Assembly: GCA_037074705.1 (NCBI GenBank)
Contig: CM073590.1
Coordinates: 239,288,101 to 239,352,100, forward strand
Length of the DNA: 64,000 nt
Source of the DNA: Zhengitettix transpicula
Taxonomy: Eukaryota; Arthropoda; Insecta; Orthoptera; Tetrigidae
Direction: 5' to 3'
In this document: one piece after another, positions 1 to 11,717 of the stretch
How positions within the stretch are numbered: the stretch's first letter is position 1
How the letters are laid out: every line of letters begins with the position of its first letter
Program-made: the position numbers and the translations under genes
Notes under the pieces: model-generated
Told to the model about the DNA's origin: nothing
What the model saw: only the letters and a program-made list of their open reading frames with translations
Database searches by the model: none

Positions 1-213
1 CCCGACCTACCCGATGCAGGTTTGTCTAAGGTTTTCCCTGCATTTCTTTAGGCGAATGCCGGGTAGGATCCTTAAAATATAGCCCGCGGGCCATAGTTAA
101 CCCTTGGCTACCTTCCTCTACCCTTCCGCATCCCCCGTTTCAAATCCCTTCCTATGCTATTAAAGGGGAGTTGCCCAATATGGATCACCCTCAAGTAGCC
201 TGTTACCCTAAAA
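1..213 (+). repeat. Family A repeat, 3' part (SINE-like)
   Basis: 3' half of a repeat found eleven times in the window. It enters the window at the segment reading cccgacctac, passes the GGATCCTTAA and GGGCCCTAGTTAACCC blocks shared by all copies, and ends in TGTTACCCT followed by an A run. The A tail and lack of a long coding frame suggest a SINE-like retroposon. The class is inferred; no clear Pol III A/B boxes were found in the full-length copies. Confidence 0.8.
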
Positions 214-364
214 AAAAAAGAGGAAAATCCACATGGCGGCAACTCCCTTTTAATAGCATAGGATGGGATTTGAAAGGGGGGATGCGGAAGGGTAGAGGAA
301 GGTAGACAAGGGTTAACTAGGGCCCCCCGGGCTATGGTTTAAGGATCCTAACCGGCAATTCGCC
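214..364 (-). repeat. Family A repeat, inverted tail-to-tail copy
   Basis: A second partial copy of family A in the opposite orientation directly abuts the A tail of the copy at 1-213, giving a near-palindromic pair. It carries the same blocks in reverse (AGGGATTTGAAAG-type segment, GGGTTAACTAGGGCCC, AAGGATCC) and lacks the outermost TGTTACCCT end. Confidence 0.8.
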
Positions 365-439
365 GGTGGAAAAAAAACTCAACAGCCGTCAACGACGTCA
401 CAAATCACTAGACGAACTCAAAAAACAACGTACATGCAG

Positions 440-535
440 CTTTTTTTTTAATAACCTGACGCAAGCAACAAGAACCTCAGACGTCGTTCTGTGGTATTGA
501 TCACATCACTTAATTTTGTCTACTACTTTATATAA
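440..535 (+). mobile_element. Penelope-like pseudo-LTR fragment, subfamily C
   Basis: Contains CCTGACGCAAGCAACAAG followed by CAGACGTCG, then a TGTGGTATT segment and a TTTTGTCTAC end. The same string occurs reversed at 53610-53690. It resembles the subfamily B pseudo-LTRs in layout but has lost the GAAAC box of the hammerhead-like core. Confidence 0.5.
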
Positions 536-587
536 TTAATGAATATTATAATATAATATTTATAATTATAATAATATAATATAATAA

Positions 588-910
588 TAAGAAAGATAGC
601 CAATTGAGACAAAAAAATGATAATATAAATACAACTCAACGTTTATGGGATCCTTGTGCCTTTCGCCAGGTGCTAAGAAGAGCCTAGAGCGACACAACTG
701 CACTTGTCAAAGTTGACAAAACTCAAAAGCGACGAAAACGCAACGACATGTGTTAGCGTAACAAGATTGTTTCTCAACTGACGAGTGCAGTTGTGTCGCT
801 CTAGGCTCTTCTTAGCACCTGACGAAAGGAACAAGGATCCCAGAAACGTTGTGTGGTATTTATATTACCACTTTTTTTGTCTGAATTGCCTATCTTTCAT
901 ATTCATTATT
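588..910. mobile_element. Inverted pair of Penelope-like pseudo-LTRs, subfamily B
   Basis: Two oppositely oriented copies of one ~130 bp sequence. The left arm reads AAGAAAGATAGCCAATT...; the right arm ends ...GCCTATCTTTCATATTCAT. Each arm has the block GATCCCAGAAACGTTGTG or its degraded complement and the segment AGAGCCTAGAGCGACACAAC. The right arm keeps an intact CTGACGA (819-825) and GAAAC (843-847). The identical sequence lies downstream of a PLE GIY-YIG fragment at 2265-2580, which ties it to Penelope-like elements. Confidence 0.7.
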
Positions 911-1617
911 CTCAATCCGACGTAAAGTTTTCATTTTATCTAATTAGTATACATCTAAAACGGACATTTTTATATTATCAAGAAAAATCTAATAAACATT
1001 CCTTTCTGTTTCTGTAAATTCCCCATTTATACGTACTACACGTAATACAATTTATTCTTTCTCCCTGTACAGGAACTTCACTTTGAGGGTTTCCTCCTCC
1101 TATTCGTCGCAGCGTCCAACATCCATCGCCGTAGTTTACCTGAATGGTTCTTCCTGCTGCCAGTGACGATGATTAATTTCTGTCCAGTAAACCTCTGGGT
1201 CAACAACACCACCACCAAACTTTGTCTAAAAATGTCTGCCTGGGCTGTAATTAGTCAAAGGAAACTGCTGTTCATGTGGAAAGAAAAATGTTGTCCACGT
1301 TGCTATAGCAACGATTACGGATCATCGCTGGTTTCACGTGACGTCAAATACATATTCAGTTTGGTAAATAATACACGTAATGGACTTGCTGAATATCACG
1401 AAGACGTGTATTGTTCCTAAATATAACCTCAATTTTATCAATGGCAATATATTATTGTAAATCATACAACATAAAATTGTATCAAGAAATTCAGAAACTT
1501 TCGGCTTTACAATGCAGCCACATTCACCTAATTCGGTGGGGGAAAAATAGGCATCAGGCATATAAAAAAAAGGATAGAAAAAAGAACAATATTAGAACAG
1601 CATCAAGAATTCTGTTT
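911..1617. other. Unassigned AT-rich sequence
   Basis: No gene, RNA or repeat recognised. The short open frames here have no family resemblance and are of chance length. Confidence 0.5.
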
Positions 1618-1832
1618 TGAATTGCCTCTGGTCTTGAAAATGAAAAATAAAGACAGCCAACTTCAGACAAAAGAAGTGATAGTATAAATACCAGACAACG
1701 TTTCTGGGAAGCCTTGTTCCTTTCTTCGGGTGTATTTTGAGTTTTGTCAAGAGCCTTAGTGGGGTTGTTTTAGTTGTGTCTCTCTCGGCTCTTACATATT
1801 TTCTGCACCAGAAGAAAGGAACAAGGTTTTTC
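1618..1832. mobile_element. Degenerate inverted pseudo-LTR pair, subfamily B
   Basis: Left arm (minus) carries CAACGTTTCTGGGAAGCC and CCTTTCTTCGGGTG; right arm (plus) carries CACCAGAAGAAAGGAACAAG. Both are mutated versions of the subfamily B pseudo-LTR, with the CTGANGA box damaged in both arms. Followed by a short (TTA)n tract. Confidence 0.55.
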
Positions 1833-2009
1833 ATTTTCCTTTATTATTATTATTATTATTTTCTTATCCAGTACAAAAATAAGTCAGGTGCATAGCCACA
1901 ACAACAAGGAGCAAAACAAAAATTTTCTACTAATTTCCGTAATTTACTTCGGTTAAGAAACCAATTAAAGACCTCCTTATCCTGAATTTATAAAGAATAA
2001 TCCATTAAA

Positions 2010-2264
2010 GTGAAAACCACAAGGACCCACTTGACACCTACAGCACACAATTGTGTTGTTTTCAAAATCTCTTGCTCTAATTGTAATTCCTGCTACATAG
2101 GGCGAACAAAACGTTCCCTTAATACACGTATCAAGGAACATGTGTCTAATATCAAACTCAATCTGTTAGTCTCCAAACATATCATCAATTCTAAACATAC
2201 ATTTGATTGGCAAAATGCTGAGATTTTGGACACTGACACCAGGTACAATTCCAGAGATGCTTAA
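2010..2264 (+). pseudogene. Penelope-like element GIY-YIG endonuclease fragment
   Basis: About 84 codons ending in TAA resemble the C-terminal GIY-YIG nuclease of Penelope-like retroelements. Seen here: a CSNC cysteine pair, CYIGRTKRSLNTRIKEH (the YIG half with the catalytic Arg region and RIKEH), then SKHIINSKHTFDW and an AEILD block, in the family order. In the family this domain nicks the target DNA. The frame opens at a GTG with stops just upstream, and no reverse transcriptase precedes it, so this is a 5'-truncated copy rather than a gene. The downstream 2265-2580 is its 3' untranslated end. It is the best-preserved PLE coding piece in the window. Confidence 0.85.
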
Positions 2265-2580
2265 CAAAAAAATAAAAATTTCACAGCTGTTAATGTACAA
2301 ACAGACACTGTGAAACTCAACAATTGCTGCGATCCCTTATTATTACGCTAAACCTTCTGTTTTCCCATTGTCCTTGCTGCCTTATTGTTACCCCAACCCT
2401 TTGGCTCTCCCATTGTCGTTGCGTTTTCGAGCGCTTTTGAGATTTGTCAACTGACCGGTCGAGTTGAGTCGCTCTAGGATCTTCTTCACACCTGAGGAAA
2501 GGGAGACAAGGATCCCAGAAACGTTGTGTGGTGTTTATATTTTCACTTTTTTTGTCTGAATTGGCTATCTTTCTTATTCA
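2265..2580 (+). mobile_element. 3' end of the Penelope-like element with hammerhead-like core
   Basis: Follows the GIY-YIG stop codon. Contains CCCTTATTATTACGCTAAAC, CCCATTGTCGTTGCGTTTTC, then CTGAGGA (2492-2498) ... GAAAC (2518-2522) and the terminal TTTTGTCTGAATTGGCTAT. The same segments recur at 38420-38690 and 54141-54375, so these loci are 3' ends of one PLE family. Confidence 0.75.
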
Positions 2581-2837
2581 TGAATTTCCTATACGTCACT
2601 CATGATATAGGAACAAGTAAGGTGAGGATAAGACAGCTCTCGAACGCCTATGGTTTCAGGGCAAGGGATGACAAAAAATAATGAGATAAACGTTAAGCAG
2701 TGAATATAAACTTATTTTAAGATTAATTAAATATAGCGAAATTTTTGTAAATGAATTAAGTGTAGTGTATTAACAATGTGGAGGGGGGGATTACAAATAT
2801 AATAATAATACATACAGAAATTAATGTCTAACCTTCA

Positions 2838-2891
<54 letters not shown>

Positions 2892-3443
2892 TTCTAGATT
2901 TGTTGTGATACAGTTTTGCCCTGTAAATTTAATCGATATTTTCTAAATAATAAAGATTTTTTCCGGTGTGACATTAATTCTAATTGGTTTCAATTGATTT
3001 AATTGCCACAAATATTTTTCAGATGAATAATTAAAGATGATTTTTTTTAATCAATTAAATTTATGTTAATTACGGTACGCGGTGTCTGCACTCTTCAAAA
3101 CAATAAAAAGAAGAATCTATTATTATTATTATATAGTAAAATTTCTTTCTAAATTTTTTCGACGAAAATTAAACTCACTTATATTTACATTATTTTTCAA
3201 ATAATATTAAAGTGGAGCCTATCAGAAGTCAAATTCCCAATTTACCATTGAACATTGCTGATATGTGTACTATTAGGTCTTCATTTCCGTATATATTGTG
3301 ACCGACGTCGGAAAAAGTGTACACGACACTGCATCCGATCATCATTTTACAACGCGATATTATTATTTTTCTCTCCCTTTCCATTTTATAACAAAATTCT
3401 TTTAAACGTGCATCTGTGGTTTATTTAAAGCTAAGTAGATGAG
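2581..3443. other. AT-rich spacer with (AT)n at 2844-2890
   Basis: A ~47 bp (TA)n microsatellite; otherwise nothing recognised. Confidence 0.6.
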
Positions 3444-3944
3444 GTCTGCGAGGGCTATTCTCTCACAGACAATACCTGCGAGGGATGTTCTCTCACAGGC
3501 AGGCAAAACCTCTCCGTTTTGAACTAAGGTTCCCACAAGCCGAGACACCTCGGCCTGTCTTGAAAGGTGTATGTTCCGGGGTCACAGACCTTGGGCATAC
3601 GGTAAGAGTTGTTCTCTGTTCCCATTGGAATGTCGGCCAGCTGCCTCCTAAACTGTGCGATGCATGGAGAAGGGAATGCTGCGTCCCCACAGCAAACTCC
3701 TCTCCCGCTATAGGAAGGGCGTGGGACAATTACCCAATGCCCGTCCTACATGAAGCAGGTTTTTCTAGGGTTTTCCCTGCATTACTTTTAGGCGAATGCC
3801 GGGTAGGATCCTTAAACTATAACCCGGGGGCCCTAGTTAACCCTTGGCTACCTTCCTCTACCCTTCCGCATCCCCCTTTCAAATCCCTTCCTCTGCTATC
3901 AAAGGGGAGTTGCCACCATGTAGCCTGTTACCCTAAAAAAAAAT
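3444..3944 (+). repeat. Family A repeat, near full length
   Basis: Starts with two tandem hairpins: GTCTGCGAG...CTCACAGAC (3444-3470) and CCTGCGAG...CTCACAGG (3475-3499). The body follows (GAACTAAGGTTCCCACAAGC, GTATGTTCCGGGGTCACAGA, GGCCAGCTGCCTCCTAAAC) and the 3' end is TGTTACCCT plus A run. Right hairpin arms have CA where other copies have CG, as expected of CpG decay. The long open frames seen on both strands are a by-product of the GC-rich body, not evidence of coding. Confidence 0.85.
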
Positions 3945-4504
3945 TATTTAAAGCTGTTACAAAGGACAGACAGAAGTGCAAAATTTTACAGTTATTAATG
4001 GGAAAATCGAAATAGTAGGCGATTTTTTTTTCTGTTAGTGTTTGAGTGGTTTCGTTTTACGAATCGCTAATTAGTTTATGTAGTGGTGTTTTGAAGTGAC
4101 GGCCCTAAATAGTTAAATGGACGAATAATAAAGCGGCTGTCTGCGTGTGTTTAAAATTTGAAGAGATGAAGGGTGAATTTAATATTCATATTTTAAAGCT
4201 TTTAATTGCAGAATATTTAAATTAATTTTTATGTATATGAAAAATAGAAATAAAACCTATATAACTAATTTGAAATTTATGTGCAAACATGTCGGGTTCT
4301 TTGAAGATAGGTATAAAAATAATATATTATTTTTAACGACGCAGTAGGGAAGAAAATGGCGGCTTGTAAACAAAATTATGGTGACTTCAAGAACCTGACA
4401 CATAAAAGTTCTGTCAAGTGTCAATTAGAATTCATGGATGGAGTAATAAAATAAAAATATATCTCGAAGAAATCCAACAAAGCCTCTAATCATAATTAAC
4501 TCTA
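3945..4504. other. Unassigned AT-rich sequence
   Basis: No gene or repeat recognised. Confidence 0.5.
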
Positions 4505-4654
4505 AATTAAGGAATATGGATGGAAAAGAGTCGAACGGACCGTGGAATCGAACACAGAGCCTTCCGGGACTCGACTAGTGGTGGTCTGATCAGCGAAAGT
4601 TGCTGGGTTCGATTCCCGGTCCGGTCGACTTTTTTCCATCCATATTCCTTAATT
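4505..4654. mobile_element. Palindromic element with Pol III B box, copy 1
   Basis: 150 bp inverted repeat. Left arm AATTAAGGAATATGGATGG, then AGTCGAACGGACCG; the right arm is its near-exact complement. An exact Pol III B box GGTTCGATTCC lies at 4606-4616 and its complement (GGAATCGAAC) in the left arm. The right half (GTCTGATCAGCGAAAG, then the B box and a CCCGG T-stem-like end) looks tRNA-derived. A second, interrupted copy is at 57886-58119. It could be two SINE 3' halves fused head to head or a MITE that captured a tRNA-like sequence. Confidence 0.7.
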
Positions 4655-4742
4655 AAAAAAATATTCTTTCGCATGGTTTCCCGCCATCAAATTACAAAGA
4701 TAATTTCTATATATTATCCACTTATTGGGTCATTCTCTTCCA

Positions 4743-5272
4743 CTTATTGGGTCATTCTCTCGCAGGTGAACCTTCCCAGAGAGCTCTGGCCGGGGCTACC
4801 TTTGGGGATGCCTTCAAAACTCTCTGGTTTTTTTAACTAAGGTTCCCACATTCCGAGGAACCTCGGCCTGTTTTGAGAGGTGTATGTTCCGGGGTCGCAG
4901 ACTTTGGGCATACGATAAGAATTGTCCGCTATTCCTATTGGAATAGTCGGCCAGCTGCCTCATACACTGGCCAAGGCAAGGCGAGGGGAAAGCTGCGACC
5001 CCACAGCAAACCCCTCTCCCGCCATCGGAAGGGCGTGGGACAAGTTCCCAATCCCCGACCTACCTGAAGCAGGTTTTTTTAGGGTTTACCCTGCATTACT
5101 TTTAGGCGGCTGCCGGGTAGGATCCTTAAACCATAGCCCGGGGGCCCTAGCTACCTTCGCTACCTTCCTGCACCCTTCCGCGTCCCCCTTTCAAATCCCT
5201 TTCCTATGCTACAAGAGGATAGTTGCCAGTATGTGGATTACCCTATACGTAGCCTGTCGACACCAAAAAAAA
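4743..5272 (+). repeat. Family A repeat, diverged, near full length
   Basis: Preceded by a duplicated CACTTATTGGGTCATTCTC segment. Only the right arm of the 5' hairpin (TCTCTCGCAGG) remains. The body matches other copies with more changes, and the tail reads TAGCCTGTCGACACC plus A run, a variant 3' end shared with 18976-19250, so at least two subfamilies exist. Confidence 0.8.
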
Positions 5273-7592
5273 ATCGTGTTTGGGGTCGTGTAAGCCCGGG
5301 TTAGTGTGGAAGGACGCCATATATAATTGTTTTTATTCTCAATTACAGGCATGTTTAAATTGACAATATTTTTAGTTGCATAGTTAAAAAAAAAACTGGA
5401 GATATATTCTCAATCACTTGCCGGATTTGGGGAAATGATATATCGGTACCCATCATCGGAATAAATAAATCGCCTCCAGATACTGGATAACCGTAGACTA
5501 AATTTGCTATGGTATTAAATAAATATTTTACTTAAAGTCTATAAGACTTTGTAAATGGCGTAAACACCTTCAGAGACTTTAAAATAAAATTACAATAATT
5601 TTTACCGTAATTAATGTCAAATATAATGCTGTTCCTGGAGCAAAGAATTAAGAGAGAAAATGAGATTTAAAGAAAAAGAGTAAAACGAGTTTCTACTTAA
5701 ATTACCCCACAGATTATTCGATTACGGAGTTATTTCGTCTCTGTTCCCCTACGACGTACGCAACCCGCGATTCAGACTGCTCTTAATAGCTTCCTTTATT
5801 ACTCAGTCAAAGAAACTAATGCAAAGAGGTTACATAGTATATCATAAAATACATTGGAACTTGGATAATTCGATCGTTTATAATTACAATTCGTAGATAA
5901 TTCAAACCATTTTTTTCCGTCCCTTGAATGTTGTATTATAGAAATGCAAAAAAAAATTTACATGTAATTATTCAATTCAAAGTTTTTCTTCAGTAATGTC
6001 AGCCAAATTATTAGTCTAAACATGGAAGTACCAGATCTTAAACTTCATCCATCCCCCTGTCGTCTAGCAATGACAGTAAAAAATAATCTCATCTTCGACG
6101 GAAATCTGGCAGTGTTTTGAGGAGATTCCAGATAAAGACATTTTAGCAGACATTTTGGTCACTGAAGGTGGAGAGGAGACAGAACAACTTGAAGCTTAAG
6201 ACATTTCCCCATCGTCTGCAGAACGGTACGTTGAGGGACCAGACAGCCACTAAACGTGCTTGAAGAATTCAAAAACCGTAATAGAATCAATTATCAGATA
6301 TTTAGAGCTTCTTTGAGAAAATTTTAATTAATTTACTTATAGGGTTAAAAGAACGATATCTGTAAATTTTCTCCTGTACTATGCTCCCTATTGAAAAAAT
6401 AAATACTGTACAGCCTTAATTACGAATAAATAGTAATAAAATACGAATTTTTAGAATTCGAATTTCTACCGTGTTTTTCCTTATTATTTAAATTATTAGG
6501 GTTCCAAATTAAAAAGTTATATTAATTCATTATGAAAACAAATGTAATTGACATTATTAAAATATATTTATAGAGGTGTTGAAGATTCGTTGAGATTTGG
6601 AGGTAGCTATTAAGAAGAATGTAAATGGAAATCTGACTTGAAGAGTTGAAAAAGGCATTTAAACATAAACGAGAATAAAAAGGTTTTGTTTTAACCAATT
6701 TACTGAGATGAAAAAAAAATCACTACGAAGATTTGGAAAATCAACCAAGCTTTCTATGCAAATCGGAGTGGACTTTTTTTTCGGCCACAGAAGTGACGTC
6801 ACGCGTTACGTCATCAACTTGTCTTACTTTACGGCCTTTCAACACGCCGAAGTAATGGGAAAGTAGTTTTATAGAACTGAATGTAAAAGTGGTTCAAGGT
6901 GTTATATGGGACAGACTAATCGTAGACCCGGAGAAGGGATCACGTTACCATTCGCAAATTTGATGTGGAAATTGACAAAAACTGTATGGAAATGAATCTT
7001 GTTGACTCTTTACTGTCACCTAATATCTTAAACGTTATTCATATTGATTATTTTGGATTTTCGGCATAACTTTTTGAAATTATCTGTAACAATTCTCTTG
7101 GAAATCTATCACATTATAAATTAATCAATTCTTCACTCGATTTGATATATTTTTCTACGTCCCATGGGAGAAGGTTTTCCATTCTCACTTTCTGTTTTTT
7201 TTTTCTTGTCGCAACCTTCATCACCTCCTGGACCCTAGTTTCACCGTTATTGTTTAAAATTTGATTTTCGAGTGTTTACCGTCCATCCTTAGTAACGAAG
7301 GACCTTTTGTTTATCCCAACTCAAAGAAGCTTGAATGCAAGTGAAATTTTCTCCTCATGGTGGAAGTTTAATGACTGAACCACCACGGGGGTGCAGACGT
7401 GGGACAAAACGTTTCTAATTTACGGTCACATCCATAATATTGTCACAATAAATGCCATCGGTAAAAGCTGTTGACGTACTATTAATTGGAAATTGTATTT
7501 TACGAGATTATGATGTTATTAGGTATTAATTACTGTTCATCGAACGTGAGTTAGAAAAAATCAATAGTTTTAATACATATATATATATATAT
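5273..7592. other. Unassigned AT-rich sequence
   Basis: 2.3 kb without a recognisable gene or repeat. A TGACGTCA palindrome lies at 6794-6801 and a short (TA)n just before the family I element. Confidence 0.5.
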
Positions 7593-8546
7593 TGTAATGA
7601 TCAAAATAAAGTGTAATTAACGGAATTATATAACAAAATGATTACAATAAAAACTTTTAATTTGCCAAAGATAAATTTAACAGGTGCTCATTTATTTTTT
7701 TACAAATGATTTGCCGTAGATTGAAACGCCGAATTAATAATTTCAATAATTAACAAACAAATACTTTTTTATTTATAATTGGTAGCGTTCAAAGTAAAAT
7801 ACATTCATTTATATTTCACAAATCATCAAATTAAATAACTCTTCTTCACAGGGTCTTTAACTGAGCTTAAAAAGTAAGAAAAATAAAAAATTATAACCTA
7901 AATAATTAACAATTCAACCAAATTAAAACGAACGGAATATGAAATCTAACAAAAAATAAAAAGAACGAAGTCTGACTAATACCCTTAATTACCGTTTACA
8001 GAATTTAATTAGCTTGGTTTGTACTTACAAATGTCCTGCTGGTACCAGACTTAGTTTTCGCAGCTTGGGGACACAATTCGCTAAAAAGAACATTAATCAC
8101 TGATTCTACACGTCATGGTCAAAACACACGGTTGTAGTTCTTGGATTATTCCTCCGGTCAACAGTCGGACGTATTATTTCTCAATGTCTTTATGCGGAAA
8201 ATGTTATTTCGGTACTCGTATGTATCTGAATGTGGCGCTAAACCATTTGTTTCAGCTTTGCAGGTTTCTATAACGTGTCTCTCCGTCCAGACCTTTTTAC
8301 TTGGATTTTTAAAACATGTAAGTCTCTCAGTTGAATTTTTTAAGCTTGGGCCACGCTGTTCGTACTCTTAAATTTTGCTCCCCCTCTCTCGACCATAATA
8401 ACCGCCAGACTGCCTTCAGTCAGTCCTAGCAGCTCGCAACAAAGACCGCCGACAAAGAGCCTGCCGTCATTGTCGCCTTTAAGAATTTGTACCGCTAAAC
8501 AATCCAATTATTTAAACAATTAATGGCTTCCTTAATTATTATTACA
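7593..8546 (+). mobile_element. Family I element, complete (TGTAAT...TTACA)
   Basis: 954 bp, starting TGTAATGATC and ending TATTATTACA, set inside (TA)n. Shares with the copies at 19432, 23892 and the reversed 15830 and 43241 the blocks TGACTAATACCCTTAATTAC, ACTTACAAATGTCCTGCTGG plus TACCAGACTTAG, and TTGGGCCACGCTGTT. TG...CA ends, no open frame and length suit a solo LTR or a non-autonomous element; which one is not settled. Confidence 0.75.
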
Positions 8547-8925
8547 ATATATATATAAACATATATATAACAAAATTAGTATTTTCTCAGTGGCCGCGGT
8601 TGGGTCAATTTCTGAGTGTGAAAGAAATAAAACCTTATTTTATAGAGCACTATATTCATTGGTAGCTAACGTTTAACGTAATTCTATAAAATGATCATAA
8701 TTTAGCTTAATATATGTCGTTTAACTTCACTAAACAATAAATGACGATGATACGTTTATATACAATATGTAAATCATAGTTTCTGTGTCGGCGTGACGAG
8801 AATTGTTGAAACGTATGAGATAAGGAATTAAATTTAATGACAAGAGTAAGGAAGGAAGGAATAATCTTAGCAAATGCTAAGATTATATAATATAAATGTT
8901 TACGTCTAAAAATGTCATATAATCT
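8547..8925. other. Spacer
   Basis: AT-rich; nothing recognised beyond (TA)n at its left edge. Confidence 0.5.
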
Positions 8926-9699
8926 TCTATATAATGAATATATTGGTATGTATGTATGTATGTATGTATTTATTTACGTCAATCTCTATACCGATTTAAG
9001 CGCGAGGTCAGATTGCAACAAAAATTACGACACATATTCTACAAAACACGAGAAACGGTACTGTGGGGATGAGAAACCCTTAGCATTAAGGTGGAAAGAA
9101 TTATAATTGAAAAATGTGATCATTTTGTGATAAATCACTGCGCGCCAAGAGACCGTGAGGTCACGCGAGAGATTGAGAGACGTTACTACGCGACGAACAA
9201 AGGAAATAGTTCCCTTTTTCGTAATGAAATAAAGCAGAAATATTTAGATTAAATAAAAAGTATAATTTTATCCCGTAATACTTCATCGAATGACGATAAA
9301 AAAACATTACAAAATACTTTACGATCCTTGCGGAAAATGTAAGTTAATTTTCGCGCCATATTAGTGGCTCCAATATGGCGACTATTTCTTTACACTGTGA
9401 ATCTAACTGACAATTTAATCTTTCGTAATGTCAGAAGACTGAGGGATAATTATATCCTGTAGTACGCAAGGAGTGTATTTAAGAAGGAATTTAAAGGTAT
9501 GTTTGTAGGGACTGATGCAATAAATTTCAATGTATTTTACAGCTGTTCAATTAATGAACTATCGGTCGAAAGTGTGTACGGAACTAGGAACAGTTAGATC
9601 TAGGTTAAATCACTTCTTGACTAAAGATTAATATAGAATTAAATACTTTTTCGCGTTTATTTAAATAAGTACATGTGGCAACGCCGGGCACACAGGTAG
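8926..9699 (+). mobile_element. Helitron-like element E, near complete
   Basis: Begins TCTATATAATGAATAT with (GTAT)n and ends GGCAACGCCGGGCACACAG then GTAG, a one-base variant of the Helitron CTAG end, followed by T. Internal hallmarks shared with other E copies: GAAACGGTACTGTGGGG, ACGTTACTACGCGACGAAC, and the dyad GCCATATTAG...CCAATATGGC. Non-autonomous: no Rep/helicase frame. Followed by T, consistent with A|T insertion. Confidence 0.75.
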
Positions 9700-9763
9700 T
9701 GTATTTAATAAATATTCTACGTATTATTCACGACGTATCGCCCACAAATGAGAACCATTTCAG

Positions 9764-9945
9764 GTATTAATTAATTCGGAAACATCTCTGTATTGCATGT
9801 CAATGTCTCCTAGTTAATTAATTCAGGTATGTAACAATTATGAACATCTCTGGACGGCAGGACAATGTCTCCTGATTAATTAATTAGTAACACTCTCTGG
9901 ACTGCATGCGAATGTCTTTTAATTAATTAATACCTGAAGGGTTCC
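9764..9945 (+). repeat. Three-copy tandem repeat, ~60 bp unit
   Basis: Three diverged units containing AACATCTCTGGACTGCATG-like and CAATGTCTCC followed by TTAATTAATT. Confidence 0.7.
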
Positions 9946-10825
9946 TACGTTTTACAGTATCATCAATTAATACCTAAAGATGTCCTTAATTAAGGACGAA
10001 ACCTCCTGTATGTCTAACAAATTTATATTAAGAATATGTAATTTGTTTACTTAACCTTTTATTTCGCCGTATTACGCCTTATTACGCCAGAAACCTAAAG
10101 TATCCATCACCCAAAACTGTCATTTTAATGAAAATCACAACATAAGATTCACAGACAGTTGCCAAAATTTATTAATATGCTAATTGAACAATAAACGAAT
10201 TAAAGGAATGGCCTAAGGAAGTTTTTCGGTTAGTTGCAGCATTTCTTCTAATATATTATTATACTGAATAATATTCTATAAGCACTGAATAATCACTAAT
10301 TTTGAATACAATTATTAACGTAAAATTGAAATATTAAGATATTTACTTTTTGATCCCGATGTGTTTCTTTAATATTTACATAAAAATATTCCATTCTTTT
10401 AAATTATGCATAAATATTGAAATATTGAACTTTTGACAAGTGTATAACAAACATAACAATTAAACAAAAAATTAATTTATCGTTTTTTGTTACCTTATTA
10501 TTATTTAAAAAATTTATTTCCTAAATTTTTATTCAAACGCCAATGATTATCAGTAAATTATTTATTCATAATAAACACCTTGAATGTGCTAATATTTTAT
10601 GAATGCTTCTTGACGTAAAAACCAATTAAAACATGTCTACATTTCCATCCCCTCGATTATTTTAATAATCTTAATTAATTAAAATTAATTCCCATAAGGC
10701 ACTTGTCTATTGGACGGTCAATCCTTCAAGCCAATTATACACTTATGATCTCGAAAATAGTTTTGAAAAAATTTCTACAATATTTAAATGAATGAGGAGG
10801 GGTAAACCAAAAAAAAGGGAAGGGG
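9946..10825. other. Unassigned AT-rich sequence
   Basis: Nothing recognised. Confidence 0.5.
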
Positions 10826-11010
10826 AGAAATCATTCCTTAATAGATAAATAATTGAATGAAATAGTATGATTGAGAAAATAATATATATTAGCGATTTTA
10901 TAGGAGGGGGAAAGACAGAAATGATTCCTTAATAGGTAAATAATTGAATGAAACATTCTTATTGAGAAAATAATATATATTTTCGCTTTCATAGGCGGGG
11001 GGGGGAGACA
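10826..11010 (+). repeat. Two-copy tandem repeat, ~90 bp unit
   Basis: Each unit has ATTCCTTAATAG, AAATAATTGAATGAAA and GAGAAAATAATATATATT, and ends in a G-rich run after CATAGG-like sequence. Confidence 0.75.
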
Positions 11011-11158
11011 GCAACTCCACCAATACTACCATTATCATAAATAAAAGAAAAATAAGGACCCTGGATTCCATTGAATTATTTGCGAAATAATAATAGTTCC
11101 GTTATCACTTCTTCCGTAGTATGCAGAACTTTCTAATCACCCTGATTTATTTTTAGGA

Positions 11159-11685
11159 CTATCTGAGTGCCCGGCGTTGCCCGTGTATTTATTTATATAA
11201 ACCCGAAAAACTATTTAATTCTATATTAATCTTTAGTCAATAAGTGATTTAACCTAGATCTAACTGTTCCTAGTTCCGTACACACTTTCGACCGATAGTG
11301 CATTAATTCAACAGCTGTAAAATACCTTGAATTTTATTCCATCAGTCCCTACAAACATACCTTGGAATTTCTTCTTAAATATACTCCTTGAGTACTGCAG
11401 GATATAATTGTCCCTCAGTCTTCAGACATTACCAAAGATTAAACTGCTGAAATGTACAGCTTTATTCACAATGTAAACAAATAGTCGCCATATTGGAGTC
11501 ACTAATATGGCGCGTAAATTAACTTACACTTGCTGCAAGGATCGTAAAGTATTTCGTATTGTTTTTTATTATCATTCGCTGGAGGATCGCTGGATAAAAT
11601 TATACTTTGTGATCAATGAAACTATTATTGCTTTATTTCAGTACAGAAAAAAGGAACTATTTCCTTCGTTCGTCGCGTAGTAACG

Positions 11686-11717
<32 letters not shown>

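Noticed and set aside
3485..4015. 176-codon frame, and similar frames in every family A copy
   Set aside because: Copies are open on both strands and are non-coding repeats; frame length follows from GC-rich sequence with few stops. No family resemblance.
8947..8972. Direct GTAT repeats considered as a CRISPR-like array
   Set aside because: Simple tetranucleotide repeat at a Helitron 5' end; no spacers, eukaryotic context.
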